A stretch of 64,000 nt of DNA from Prosthecobacter sp. (GCA_019186985.1 JABARQ010000016.1:184066-248065); one strand, 5' to 3'; counted from the stretch's first letter, positions 48,107 through 56,798 are shown. Translations and numbers: made by a program. Notes: generated by a model not told the origin, from the letters alone.

Positions 48107-49036
48107 ATGCCCTTCCGCCGTTTTGCCGACTTCCTGATCCTGCTCGCCGTTCTTGCGGCGATCATTCTGCTGTTCGGCTCGCTGCGGGACAGCTTCTTCA
48201 GCGCGGCGACCCTCGGCTCCGTGGCAAACCGCATCCCCGCCCTCGCCCTCGTCGCGACCGGCATGACCCTGGTGATGATCACCGGCGGCATCGACCTGTC
48301 CGTCGGTTCGCTGCTCGGCTTCTGCGGCGCTGCCGTCGGCGTGATGATGACGGACTGGAAGTGGGGGCTGGCGCCGGCATTGCTCTCGAGCCTCCTGCTC
48401 GGGGCGGCCCTTGGCGGCACCACCGGGGCGGTGAGCGTGAAGCTGCGCCTGCCCTCCTTCATCGTCTCCCTTGGCATGCTGGAAATCGCCCGCGGCCTGG
48501 CCTTCCTGACGACCAACTCGCAAACCAAATACATCGGCGCGAACATCGAGCCCCTGGGAGCCCCTTTCCCCGGACTGGTCATCTCACCGGCCTTCGTGAT
48601 CAGCGTGCTCGTCGTGGCAGCCGGCCAGACCATGCTTTCCCACATGGCACTCGGCCGTCACTGGATCGCCATCGGTGCCAATCGCGAGGCGGCGGTGATC
48701 TCCGGCCTCCAGGTGGATCGTCCGCGCATCCTCGCCCATGCCCTGCTCGGCGCACTCACCGGCCTCGCAGCCGTCTTCAACTGCTCACGCCTTGGAAGTG
48801 CTGACCCAAACGCCGGTGTCGGATTAGAGCTCAGCGCCATCGCAGCCGTCGTGGTCGGCGGCACCAGCCTCATGGGCGGCCGGGGCTCCGTGGTGAAAAG
48901 CTTCATGGGCGTGCTCATCATCGCCACGCTGGAGGCCGGCCTTGTCCAGGCCGGTGCCAGTGAACCCATGAAACGCGTGGTCACCGGAGCGGTCATCGTC
49001 GCAGCTGTACTCGCCGACACCTGGCGTCGCAAATAA
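48107..49036 (+). CDS. RbsC-like ABC transporter permease (ribose/sugar type)
   Basis: A 309-residue inner-membrane permease with eight to ten hydrophobic segments. 'NRIPALALVATGMTLVMITGGIDLSVGSLLGFCGA', 'RLPSFIVSLGMLEIARGLAFL', 'IGANREAAVISGLQVDR' and 'LELSAIAAVVVGGTSLMGGRGSV' are standard family motifs of the ribose/xylose/nucleoside-type ABC permeases. No ATPase (rbsA-like) or binding protein gene lies on either side, so its partners must be encoded elsewhere. It lies 3 bp upstream of the first nucleoside hydrolase gene, suggesting uptake of ribose or nucleosides. Confidence 0.9.
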   Translation: MPFRRFADFLILLAVLAAIILLFGSLRDSFFSAATLGSVANRIPALALVATGMTLVMITGGIDLSVGSLLGFCGAAVGVMMTDWKWGLAPALLSSLLLGAALGGTTGAVSVKLRLPSFIVSLGMLEIARGLAFLTTNSQTKYIGANIEPLGAPFPGLVISPAFVISVLVVAAGQTMLSHMALGRHWIAIGANREAAVISGLQVDRPRILAHALLGALTGLAAVFNCSRLGSADPNAGVGLELSAIAAVVVGGTSLMGGRGSVVKSFMGVLIIATLEAGLVQAGASEPMKRVVTGAVIVAAVLADTWRRK

Positions 49037-49039
49037 CCC

Positions 49040-50035
49040 ATGAAACACCTGCTCCTTCTCCTGCTCGCCCTGGGTTCCTCCGGCCTGGCCGAAAAACCGA
49101 GGGTTCTCTTCGACACCGACATCACCGGAGACGTGGATGACGTGCTCGCCCTGGCCATGTGCCACACGCTGGCGGACCGGGGAGCCTGTGAATTCCTCGG
49201 CGTCACGGTTTCGAAGAACAACCCGCTGACCGCCAGCTTTGTCGATGCCCAGAACACCTTCCACGGCCGCCCGGACCTGCCGGTCGGCGTCACACGCGAC
49301 CCAAAGGCCCAGCACCGCGAGAGCAGGTATCTGAAGCTTGCCGACTCAGCTGATTATCCACATGACATGAGACGCAACGAGGACGCCAGGGATGCCGTGA
49401 GGCTGATCCACGAACTGCTGAACGCGCAGCCGGACCACAGCGTTACGATCATCAGCGTCGGCATCGCCTCCAACATGGCCAACCTGCTGAAATCGCCCGG
49501 CGGACTGGACCTCGTGAAGCGAAAGGTGAAGGTGCTTTCAATCATGGCCGGTGCGTTCGCGTTGTGCAACGGCACCAACTACCACCTCGAGGCGAACGTC
49601 ATCAACGGCATCGGCTACATGCAGACCGTGGCCGACCAGTGGCCGGAGGAGGTGCCTATTGTGTGGAGCGGCTATGAAATCGGCGAGGCCCTGCCCTTTC
49701 CACGTGTCGTGATCCAGCGTGACCTCGGCTACCTGCCGCATCATCTCGTGAAAGAGGCCTACCTGCTGCACAGCGGCCCCGAGCACGACCGCCCCTGCTG
49801 GGACGAAAGCAGCGTGCTGCAGGCCGTTTATCCGGAGCGCGGATTCTTCGGCCTCTCCCAGCCCGGACGCGTCAAGGTTCTCGACGACGGCTTCACTCGC
49901 TTCACCCCCGCCCGGAACGGCAAGGGCGGCCGGCGCGACCGCTTTCTCACAATGACCTCCGTCCAGCAAAGCCGCGCCCTGGAGGCCATCGTCCACCTCA
50001 CCCTCCAGCCACCGCCCGCGACGCAAGGCCGCTGA
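49040..50035 (+). CDS. Exported nucleoside hydrolase (IUNH family), copy 1
   Basis: A 331-residue inosine-uridine-preferring nucleoside hydrolase-type protein that releases base and ribose. Signal peptide 'MKHLLLLLLALGSSGLA'. The Asp cluster that binds Ca and the ribose is 'FDTDITGDVDDVLALAMCH' (about 24-42), then 'LLNAQPDHSVTIISVGIASNMANLL' and 'KVLSIMAGAFAL'. The canonical family form is DTDPGxDDA; here a two-residue variant (ITGDVDD) is used, as in a subfamily of exported members. It lies 3 bp after the permease gene and is followed by a paralog. Confidence 0.9.
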   Translation: MKHLLLLLLALGSSGLAEKPRVLFDTDITGDVDDVLALAMCHTLADRGACEFLGVTVSKNNPLTASFVDAQNTFHGRPDLPVGVTRDPKAQHRESRYLKLADSADYPHDMRRNEDARDAVRLIHELLNAQPDHSVTIISVGIASNMANLLKSPGGLDLVKRKVKVLSIMAGAFALCNGTNYHLEANVINGIGYMQTVADQWPEEVPIVWSGYEIGEALPFPRVVIQRDLGYLPHHLVKEAYLLHSGPEHDRPCWDESSVLQAVYPERGFFGLSQPGRVKVLDDGFTRFTPARNGKGGRRDRFLTMTSVQQSRALEAIVHLTLQPPPATQGR

Positions 50036-50090
50036 TCCTCCCCTCTCCAGGCCTCAGCGCGAACTCATGCCCAATCCCCCAGCTATCACC

Positions 50091-51080
50091 ATGAAGAATC
50101 TGCTCCTCTCCCTGTTGTTCGGCAGCCTCGCCCAGGCCGCCCCCGTGAAGCTCATCTTTGACACCGACATGGGCAATGATGTCGACGACCTCATGGCGCT
50201 GTGCATGATCCACAGCCTGCAGAAGCGCGGCGCCTGCGAACTGCTCGCCGTCACGGTCACGAAGGACCACCCGCAGGCCGCCGCCTTCGTCGATGCGGTG
50301 AACACGCTTTATGGCTATCCCGACACGCCGATCGGAGTCGTGCGCAACGGCGCGGCGAAGGAGCCCGGCAGGTTCAACCTCCTGGCTGACGAAAAGAACC
50401 CCGACGGCTCCCAGCGCTATCCGCATGACCTCCGCAGCGGTGCCGACGCCCCCGAAGCCGTCAGCCTGATCAAGGACATCCTCGCCAGACAACCCGACGG
50501 CAGCGTGGTCATCGCCCAGGTGGGATTCTTCACCAACCTCGCCCGGCTTCTCGATGATGCGGAGGCGAAGGGGCTCGCCGCAAAGAAGGTGAAGGTGCTC
50601 AGCATCATGGCCGGTGCATTCCAGACGGTGAACCACGACACGCGGCACCTCGAGTACAACGTCAAGCTGGACGTGCCCGCCGCCCAGAAACTCGCCAAGG
50701 ACTGGCCCACGCCCATTGTCTGGAGCGGCTATGAAATCGGAGTCGCCGCCGCCTTCCCCCATGTCGTGATCGAGCAGGACCTGGACTACCTCCCGCATCA
50801 TCCGCTCAAGGAGGCCTACTACCTTTACAACCCGCCACCCCACGACCGCCCAACCTGGGATCCGACCTCCGTGCTGTATGCCATCTACCCGGACCGCGGC
50901 TTCTTTGACCTGTCGCCGCCCGGCAACGTCACCGTCGAGGACGATTCAGCGACGCTCTTCCGCCCAACCAAAAATGGCAAAGGCCGGCACAAGTTTCTCA
51001 TCATGAACGCCAGGCAGGCCTCACGGGTGCGCGAGGCCATCGTTCAGCTCAGCGTCGAGCCGCCGCCGGCAAAGAAGTAG
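50091..51080 (+). CDS. Exported nucleoside hydrolase (IUNH family), copy 2
   Basis: A 329-residue paralog of the preceding gene: 'FDTDMGNDVDDLMALCMIH', 'DGSVVIAQVGFFTNLARLL' and 'KVLSIMAGAFQT' align with its counterparts. Signal peptide 'MKNLLLSLLFGSLAQA' from the ATG at 50091; an upstream in-frame ATG at 50067 would precede it. The two copies are tandem, about 55 bp apart, and diverged, so an older duplication. The pair probably hydrolyses extracellular or periplasmic nucleosides. Confidence 0.9.
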   Translation: MKNLLLSLLFGSLAQAAPVKLIFDTDMGNDVDDLMALCMIHSLQKRGACELLAVTVTKDHPQAAAFVDAVNTLYGYPDTPIGVVRNGAAKEPGRFNLLADEKNPDGSQRYPHDLRSGADAPEAVSLIKDILARQPDGSVVIAQVGFFTNLARLLDDAEAKGLAAKKVKVLSIMAGAFQTVNHDTRHLEYNVKLDVPAAQKLAKDWPTPIVWSGYEIGVAAAFPHVVIEQDLDYLPHHPLKEAYYLYNPPPHDRPTWDPTSVLYAIYPDRGFFDLSPPGNVTVEDDSATLFRPTKNGKGRHKFLIMNARQASRVREAIVQLSVEPPPAKK

Positions 51081-51103
51081 CGCCCGGCATGGGACGGCAG
51101 AAG

Positions 51104-51137
51104 AAAGCCCCATGAACCAGCGGCTCATGGGGCTTTT
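51104..51137. terminator. Bidirectional intrinsic terminator
   Basis: A perfect 12-bp stem (AAAGCCCCATGA / TCATGGGGCTTT) with a 9-nt loop, followed on the plus strand by a T run. It sits in the 84-bp gap between the nucleoside hydrolase gene (plus) and cysI (minus), and can end both. Confidence 0.8.
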
Positions 51138-51164
51138 CAATGCACTCAAAGCAGGGCTGGCTGT

Positions 51165-52961
51165 TCAACCTGCCTCGTCGGCCTTCTGGCCGGCAAGCTT
51201 CGCCGCACGTTCGGCAAGCTCGATGTGGAACTGCTCAGGCGCGGGCTCCTCACCCTTCACACGGGTGCGACCAAACCAGTCGGCGAAGATTTCGCCGGGC
51301 TGGCGCTCCGCCTTGAAGGCCTCCAGGATTTCACGGACCTTGCCCGGGATGTCCTCGCCGGTGACCGACTTGTATTCCAGGCCGGCCAGACGGTTGCCGC
51401 GGATGCTTCCGCCGACAAACATCGCCCACTTGTTCGGCGCGCGGCCGACAAAGCCGAAGTCGGCATTGTAAGGACGGCCGCAGCCGTTCGGGCAGCCGGT
51501 CATGCGGAACAGGATCGGCTCGTCCTCCAGGCCAAGCTCCTTCAGCACGGGGTCGATCTTGTCCATGAGGCCCGGGAGGGCGCGCTCGGACTCGCTGAGG
51601 GCCAGGCCGCAGGTCGGCAGGGCCACGCAGGCGTGGGCGACCTTGCGGGCACGGGTGAAGCCGGCCTCGTCGGCATGGACGATGCCATGGCGGGCGAGGA
51701 TTTCGTTCACGGCATCCTTCTGCGCCGGATCGATGTCGGCGATGATGAGGTTGGTGTTCGGCGTGACGATGAAGGGCAGGTCGAGCTTCGTGGCGATCTC
51801 GGCGAAGGCGCTGCGGTACTGCGGGCCGCCTTCACGGTCGGCAATGCGCCCCATGCTCACATAGACGCTGCAGTAAAGCCTGCCATCGCCCTGCTCGTGC
51901 CAGCCGAGCGTGTCCTCGACCGTGTCAAACTTCAGCTCCTTGGGCGGAAAGGTTTCAATGCCGGGCAGGCGGCTGACCACCTCGGCACGGAAGCCGTCGA
52001 GGCCCATGCTCTGCACGGTGTACTTGAGGCGGGCGTTCTTGCGCTCGGTGCGGTTGCCGTGGTCGCGCTGGGAGGTGACGATGGCCTCGCAGACATCGAC
52101 GACATGGGCGCGCTTCACATAAAGGAGCGGCTGGGCCAGGAAGGGGCGTGTGCTGAGCTGTCCATGGCTCATGCCAAAGCCGCCGCCCACCGTGATGGTG
52201 TAGCCTTCCACGTCACCATCCACGACATGCGGCACGAAGCCGACGTCCTGGGAGTAGACATCCACGTCATTGCACGGCTGGATCGCGACGCCGATCTTGA
52301 ACTTACGGGGCAGGTAAACCTTGCCATAGATCGGGTCGTCCCCCTCCGGAGCCTTCGTCGCTTCACGGACGGCGGGGTTGACCTCCGGATCCTTGATCCA
52401 GTTCGGCTCCACCTTTTCGCCATCCAGCCAGATGTCGGCGTAGGCGCTGCTGCGCCACAGGAAGCGCTGGCTGATCTCCTCCGTCAGCCTCTGGGTGTCG
52501 GCGTGAACCTTGTCCTTGATGGGGGCGGCGGGTCCCATGGTGTTGCGAACCACGTCACCGCATGCGCCCATGGTGCTGAGACCGCTGTGGCAGACATGCT
52601 GGATGACCTCCTTGAGGCCGCCCTTCAGCACGCCATGAAGCTGGATGCCCTGACGGTTGGTCAGGCGCATGTTGCCCATCGCCTTGGAGCACAGGTCATC
52701 ATGGATCATCCACTGCCTGGCGGTGATGCGACCGCCAGGCATCTTGCTGCGGATCATGAAGCTCCAGGCCTTGTCGAGCTTCTGCTTGTTGCGCTCCGCC
52801 CGGACGTCACGGTCGTCCTGCTGATAGGAGCCGTGATGCTTGAGGAGAATGTTGCTGTCCTCCGGAATATTGGGGGTGCTGGTGTCAGCGAATTGCTCGG
52901 CGAGCTGGCCGCGCAGGCCTGCTGAGGCAAGCTTGATCTCTTCAACGGAGGCTTTGGACAT
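51165..52961 (-). CDS. cysI: Sulfite reductase hemoprotein (assimilatory, CysI-like)
   Basis: A 598-residue siroheme and 4Fe-4S enzyme that reduces sulfite to sulfide in six-electron steps. Two nitrite/sulfite reductase repeats are present: 'GRITARQWMIHDDLCSKAMGNMRLTNRQGIQLHGV' in the first half, and the cofactor cysteines of the form C-x5-C in 'ALPTCGLALSESERALP' and C-x3-C in 'FRMTGCPNGCGRPY'. The context with cysH/cysD/cysN favours sulfite rather than nitrite as substrate. Its electron partner (CysJ-type flavoprotein or ferredoxin) is not in this window. A perfect inverted repeat lies about 80-105 bp upstream. Confidence 0.93.
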   Translation of the reverse strand: MSKASVEEIKLASAGLRGQLAEQFADTSTPNIPEDSNILLKHHGSYQQDDRDVRAERNKQKLDKAWSFMIRSKMPGGRITARQWMIHDDLCSKAMGNMRLTNRQGIQLHGVLKGGLKEVIQHVCHSGLSTMGACGDVVRNTMGPAAPIKDKVHADTQRLTEEISQRFLWRSSAYADIWLDGEKVEPNWIKDPEVNPAVREATKAPEGDDPIYGKVYLPRKFKIGVAIQPCNDVDVYSQDVGFVPHVVDGDVEGYTITVGGGFGMSHGQLSTRPFLAQPLLYVKRAHVVDVCEAIVTSQRDHGNRTERKNARLKYTVQSMGLDGFRAEVVSRLPGIETFPPKELKFDTVEDTLGWHEQGDGRLYCSVYVSMGRIADREGGPQYRSAFAEIATKLDLPFIVTPNTNLIIADIDPAQKDAVNEILARHGIVHADEAGFTRARKVAHACVALPTCGLALSESERALPGLMDKIDPVLKELGLEDEPILFRMTGCPNGCGRPYNADFGFVGRAPNKWAMFVGGSIRGNRLAGLEYKSVTGEDIPGKVREILEAFKAERQPGEIFADWFGRTRVKGEEPAPEQFHIELAERAAKLAGQKADEAG

Positions 52962-53042
52962 GAGTGGGGGGAGCTAAAATGAGGGCGTCAAAATTGCTGA
53001 TTCTCAGGGGAAATCAAGCTTTCAGCCGAGTATTTTTCATTA

Positions 53043-53065
53043 TTGTCTATCGACTATATAGACAA
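53043..53065 (-). promoter_or_regulatory. Inverted repeat upstream of cysI, candidate operator
   Basis: TTGTCTAT-CGACTAT-ATAGACAA: two perfect 8-bp arms with a 7-bp spacer, in an AT-rich 169-bp gap between cysI and a divergent small gene. It could bind a dimeric regulator. A 16-bp part (CTATATAGTCGATAGA on the minus strand) matches 12 of 16 positions to CTGTAAAGTCGATATT upstream of cysH (63216-63231). Confidence 0.45.
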
Positions 53066-53130
53066 ATGTTTTTGGTGCTTTTCTCAATTATCGCATTACA
53101 ACCCTCGTAAAATTTTGAAATTTACGGAAA

Positions 53131-53526
53131 ATGGCGCTAAATTTTAAAATGATCTCGCCTTTTGATCACCTGCTCCTTTCTGCCGAGGGGACCTCCATGG
53201 TCCCGCTCAAGGAACGGCTCCGGGCTCTTCGGCAATCGCTGCAACAAGCCTGCCAGCAGATCGAATCCCAGCTCTCAGCCTTGGATGGCCTGTCTGACGC
53301 CAGCGCCCCCCCTCCATCTGCCTCCAGTTCGCCTTCAGCATCCCTTTTTGAAACGGCCCCGCTTGGAATCCGGGAAAACCGCCCCGCCCCCGGCAGCATC
53401 GAAAAGATCCTTGCCCCGGCAGCAACCGTGCAAATTGATCCCCTGCTGGAAAAGGCCACCCTGGAAGAACTCAACGCAGCCCTGAGTCAGGCATTCTCCC
53501 AGATTGCAGCCAGACGCCTGTGGTAG
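53131..53526 (+). CDS. Small hypothetical protein
   Basis: Not recognised. 131 residues with no signal peptide: an N-terminal helical part with heptad-like pattern ('LKERLRALRQSLQQACQQIESQLSALDGL', about 26-54), a Ser/Pro-rich linker and a C-terminal helix ('LEKATLEELNAALSQAFSQIAARRLW'). It shares the intergenic region with cysI but faces away. The stop lies 3 bp from the convergent DUF1080 gene's stop. Coding status rests on codon pattern and length only. Confidence 0.45.
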   Translation: MALNFKMISPFDHLLLSAEGTSMVPLKERLRALRQSLQQACQQIESQLSALDGLSDASAPPPSASSSPSASLFETAPLGIRENRPAPGSIEKILAPAATVQIDPLLEKATLEELNAALSQAFSQIAARRLW

Positions 53527-53529
53527 GGG

Positions 53530-54132
53530 TCATTCAAGCTCCTTGAGCTGGATGTGCCGGTATTCCATGACTCCCCGATCCCCTTCCAGCCCGATCGGAC
53601 CGTTCGCGGGCAGTGCCAGGGCGGCTTCCAGGACCTCACCGTTGCAGGTGCAGCGGGCGACCCCGTCCTTCACGGTGACCTCGATGAAGTTCCATTCCTG
53701 CGGCTTGTACTGCTTCAGTTGAAGATAGGGACCGGCGACCAGATAATCGCGGCATTGGAGCTGGGGTTTGCGGATGAAGATGCCGCTGTCGGCATTCACA
53801 CTGGCGCGGAATTCAAGCTTGAGGACAAAGTTTTTCGGGAACTCCTCAACGGTGTAAATCTGGCCGGTGAGCTTGTCCGCCTCCATGGGAAAGGTCACGG
53901 CGATCACACCATTCTTCACAAGATAGCGACCGGCATCGGCCGCCTCGACCTTGCCATCATGCTTCTCAAGGATCTGCCCTGGGTTCGGGTTGTCCTTCTT
54001 TGTCTTTTCACGAAAGCACCAGCCGGTCAGGTCCTGGCCGTTGAAAAGGCTTTTGAAGCCAGGCTCCGGCTGCCAGTCGTCGGCGCGGAGCAACGAAGCG
54101 AGAAAAAGAGGAACAAGAAGCAGATGTTTCAT
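53530..54132 (-). CDS. DUF1080 (3-keto-disaccharide hydrolase-like) exported protein
   Basis: A 200-residue protein with signal peptide ('MKHLLLVPLFLASLLRA') and the DUF1080 domain: 'GFKSLFNGQDLTGW', 'KLEFRASVNADSGIFIR' and 'WNFIEVTVKDGVARCTCNGEVL'. The fold is a concanavalin-like beta sandwich. DUF1080 proteins are numerous in Planctomycetes and Verrucomicrobia and some are annotated as 3-keto-disaccharide hydrolases. 'LTGWCF' at the N-terminus and 'GPIGLEGDRGVMEYRHIQLKEL' at the end are typical. No sugar-oxidising partner gene is adjacent. Confidence 0.9.
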   Translation of the reverse strand: MKHLLLVPLFLASLLRADDWQPEPGFKSLFNGQDLTGWCFREKTKKDNPNPGQILEKHDGKVEAADAGRYLVKNGVIAVTFPMEADKLTGQIYTVEEFPKNFVLKLEFRASVNADSGIFIRKPQLQCRDYLVAGPYLQLKQYKPQEWNFIEVTVKDGVARCTCNGEVLEAALALPANGPIGLEGDRGVMEYRHIQLKELE

Positions 54133-54302
54133 GGCGGAATTGGATGACAAAACGCGGTCCAGCGGAACAAAATGTCGCAGATTGGCAGGATCAGGGCTGC
54201 TTTCGCCTCAAGTTCAGCACCTCAAGGACACGAGGGAGGGATTGAGGCGCATCCATGCCATGCGGGGCCTGGAGAGCTGATTGCCTGGAAAGCTTCGACC
54301 GG

Positions 54303-55580
54303 TCAGAATCGACGATGCGGCCCCTGTGCGCCGGGCTTCCTTGGCGGACCTCCACCGCCGCGTTTGGGCGGTCCAGAGCGTCCGGATTGACCGGATGGCC
54401 TGGAACGGCGTGGAGACCGGGATTCCCCGGAGAAACCATCATCTGGGCGAGAACGACGCGGCGGTGTCGATTCCCCGGAGAAACCGTCATCTAAGCGCGA
54501 ACGTCCCGGTGGGCCGCCGCGGCTCCCCCCCGAACGTCGACGGGGTGAACCGTCAAAGCGATCCGACGACTCGGAGCGTTCCTCGCCGAAAGACCGGCGT
54601 GGACCGCCTGAACGAGATCGACCACGTCCTGGACTCGAATTCTGAATCTCACCAGAGGACCGTTCCGTGGGACGACTGTAACGGGCTCGTCCCGTTGGCT
54701 TGCCTTTGCCTCCAGCACGGAAGGCCGGCTTTCCTGGACGCTTGGAAGCTGGGCGGGCGGGAGAGGGACCGTCTGTCTCATCATCCCAGCCGCCCGAGTG
54801 TTTTTTCGCCGGCCCTGTGCCTTCGGAAGCACGTTTATCACCTGCAGGCTTGTTGCGGCCTGTCGTTCCGGCCTCACTGAAAAAGCGCTGGATCTCCGTC
54901 TGGCTCAGCTCCTTCCAGCCGCCTTTGGGCAGGCCTTTCAATTCCAGCCAGCCAATGCGGGTGCGGGTCAGGCGTTCGACTTCAAAGCCAAGCTGGTAAA
55001 ACATCAGGCGGATCTGCCGCTTGAGCCCCTGCTTGAGCACGACATGACAGCGGTACTCCGTGATCATCCAGGCTCGCTCCGCCTTGGCATGGCCCTCCTC
55101 GGTCATCATGCCTTTGACCAGCTTGGCCATGACCGCCTGGTCGAGCGGTTTGTCCACAATCACCTCGTACTCCTTCTCAGCCCCCTTGCTCGGGTGGATG
55201 AGGTGATGGGAGAGGTCGCCACGATTGGTCATCAGCAGCAGGCCCTCGCTTTCCTTGTCCAGACGGCCGACGTGATGCAGGGACTGGAACTGACGCGGCA
55301 GCAGGGCGTAGATGGTCATGCGGTCCCGCTCATCGCTGCGGCTGCAGATGTAGCCCTTGGGCTTGTGCAGGGCGATCACGATCGGGGACTCGGTCCGGAT
55401 GGGCTTGCCATCCACGGACACCTCATCCTCGGGCTTCACCAGGGTGCCCAGCTCCGTGACCGTCTTGCCATTGATGACGACCCGGCCGTCAAGGATGATC
55501 TGTTCACAGCCACGGCGTGAACCCAGGCCGCACTGGCTGAGGAAGCGATTAAGACGCACAACAAAATCCCGGCGGAACAT
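54303..55580 (-). CDS. RluB/RsuA-family pseudouridine synthase with long RS/RG-rich tail
   Basis: Modifies a uridine in rRNA. The 425-residue product has an N-terminal S4 RNA-binding domain ('VRLNRFLSQCGLGSRRGCEQIILDGRVVING', 8-38), the catalytic motif 'GRLDKESEGLLLMT' with Asp108, 'LKQGLKRQIRLMFYQLGFEVERLTRTRIGWLEL' and 'GGWKELSQTEIQRFF' ending the core near 238. The remaining 188 residues are low complexity, rich in Arg, Ser, Gly and Pro with tandem 'RSRPDDGFSGES' units. This tail is unusually long; some pseudouridine synthases carry basic tails that bind rRNA. The exact rRNA position (RluB, RluE or RsuA type) cannot be told. Confidence 0.88.
   Translation of the reverse strand: MFRRDFVVRLNRFLSQCGLGSRRGCEQIILDGRVVINGKTVTELGTLVKPEDEVSVDGKPIRTESPIVIALHKPKGYICSRSDERDRMTIYALLPRQFQSLHHVGRLDKESEGLLLMTNRGDLSHHLIHPSKGAEKEYEVIVDKPLDQAVMAKLVKGMMTEEGHAKAERAWMITEYRCHVVLKQGLKRQIRLMFYQLGFEVERLTRTRIGWLELKGLPKGGWKELSQTEIQRFFSEAGTTGRNKPAGDKRASEGTGPAKKHSGGWDDETDGPSPARPASKRPGKPAFRAGGKGKPTGRARYSRPTERSSGEIQNSSPGRGRSRSGGPRRSFGEERSESSDRFDGSPRRRSGGSRGGPPGRSRLDDGFSGESTPPRRSRPDDGFSGESRSPRRSRPSGQSGRSGPPKRGGGGPPRKPGAQGPHRRF
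54410..54500 (-). repeat. Tandem repeat coding for 'DDGFSGES..PRRSRP' units
   Basis: Two nearly identical ~48-bp copies in the tail of the pseudouridine synthase gene encode 'SRLDDGFSGESTPPRR' and 'SRPDDGFSGESRSPRR'. The shared 'ATTCCCCGGAGAAACC' (plus strand) shows similarity at DNA level and points to a duplication. Confidence 0.7.
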
Positions 55581-55603
55581 GCCGCCGGGCGTTCAGATAA
55601 GGG

Positions 55604-55759
55604 TTACTCGGCCTTGGTTTTGGGAAGGCCGGTCGGGAGACGACCTTCCTTCCACTGACCGCGGGCTTTCATGATCTTGATGCGCTCACCGCGCTTCAGG
55701 ACACTGCGCTTGGTGCCGACGGAACCACCGGACGTTTTGAGGCTGCGATGTTGCGACAT
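55604..55759 (-). CDS. Small basic protein of the Chlamydiae/Verrucomicrobia type
   Basis: A 51-residue, strongly basic protein: 'MSQHRSLKTSGGSVGTKRS' then 'VLKRGERIKIMKARGQW' and ending 'GLPKTKAE'. The pattern S..SL...G......RNVLKR.ERI..L...G.W.....-GLPKTK is that of a tiny conserved protein known from Chlamydiae and Verrucomicrobia and suspected to associate with ribosomes or rRNA. I recognise it from memory of that family and could not check databases. It lies between the pseudouridine synthase gene and rnhC, all on the minus strand, which fits an RNA-related role. Confidence 0.8.
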   Translation of the reverse strand: MSQHRSLKTSGGSVGTKRSVLKRGERIKIMKARGQWKEGRLPTGLPKTKAE

Positions 55760-55859
55760 GACTGAAATAGGAGGGGGTTGAAAAAGGGCGCGGAGAATAG
55801 GCGTCCCCAGGGGAAGCGCAAGGAGTTTGTTTTTTGCAGAAAAGACCCGCTTCCAGGAG

Positions 55860-56798
55860 TCAGGCCTGCCACCCCTCCCCGGAGCGCGACATCACTTCCT
55901 GCGAAGTCTTGAAATGCATCTTGGCCACCTGCCGCAGCCCATCTTCCCCCATCGCTTCAAACAGGCCCCGGGCCCGCTCCTTGACGAGCGGGGACACCCC
56001 CTTGGGCAGTTCCCGTCCCAGACGCTGCCCCGTCTGGTCCAGCCACTGGACAAAGCGCTCCCTGGCCAGGATCGACGCCGCCGCCACCGCCGGATCACTT
56101 TCCGCCTTGGTCCGCTGGATCAGCTGAATGCCACGCCCCCGCTCCTGAAGAGCCCGCTGCAGGACCGCCGGATTGGCAAACTGGTCGGAAATCGCGGTCG
56201 GACAGCCCGGCACCTTTTCCAAAAGCACCTCGATCACCTTGGCGTGCCCCCAGGCCAGCAGCCGGTTCAGGTTGCCAAACTTCTCATAAAGTTCGTTGTA
56301 GCGCCCGGGGTTGATCTGGATGACCTCCGACTTCAGCCCCGGAACCTTCCGGATCATCTCCGCCAGCTTGAGGATCTTGTCATCGCTGCCGATGCGCTTG
56401 CTGTCCACGGCCCCCAGTTCCCGCAGGGCATGGGCCACCTCCCGGTCCACATAAACGCCGGCGATCACCAGCGGCCCGAAAAAGTCTCCCTTCCCACTTT
56501 CATCTATGCCCAGATGCGGCTGGAACATCTCCGGGTGATGGACTTCCTCATAGCCCAGTTCAGCCACTCCCAGGACCTGGGGTTCGAGGACATTCGTGAT
56601 GAAATCCTCCGTGTCCTTGCCCTGAACGACGATCTTGGGCCCTTTTTCATAAACCAGCACGTTGACCCTGTTTCGCGAGGCGGCGTAGAGGCAGTAGGGC
56701 TTGGATTCAAAAGACCAGCCCGCTTCGGCCAGCAAGCCGCGCAACCGGGTCGCCTGCTCGGAGCTCAGAGGCTTGGTGTAGGTGGTCAGTGCAGGCAT
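55860..56798 (-). CDS. rnhC: Ribonuclease HIII
   Basis: Cleaves RNA in RNA-DNA hybrids. The 312-residue protein has an N-terminal TBP-like substrate-binding domain ('CLYAASRNRVNVLVYEKGPKIVVQGKDTEDF') typical of RNase HIII rather than HII, then the catalytic 'LGIDESGKGDFFGPLVIAGVYV' and 'AVDSKRIGSDDKIL' and 'VAAASILARERFVQWL' blocks. The ATG at 56798 starts 'MPALTTYTK', and lies 13 bp inside the 3' end of lnt, so the two genes overlap. Confidence 0.93.
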   Translation of the reverse strand: MPALTTYTKPLSSEQATRLRGLLAEAGWSFESKPYCLYAASRNRVNVLVYEKGPKIVVQGKDTEDFITNVLEPQVLGVAELGYEEVHHPEMFQPHLGIDESGKGDFFGPLVIAGVYVDREVAHALRELGAVDSKRIGSDDKILKLAEMIRKVPGLKSEVIQINPGRYNELYEKFGNLNRLLAWGHAKVIEVLLEKVPGCPTAISDQFANPAVLQRALQERGRGIQLIQRTKAESDPAVAAASILARERFVQWLDQTGQRLGRELPKGVSPLVKERARGLFEAMGEDGLRQVAKMHFKTSQEVMSRSGEGWQA

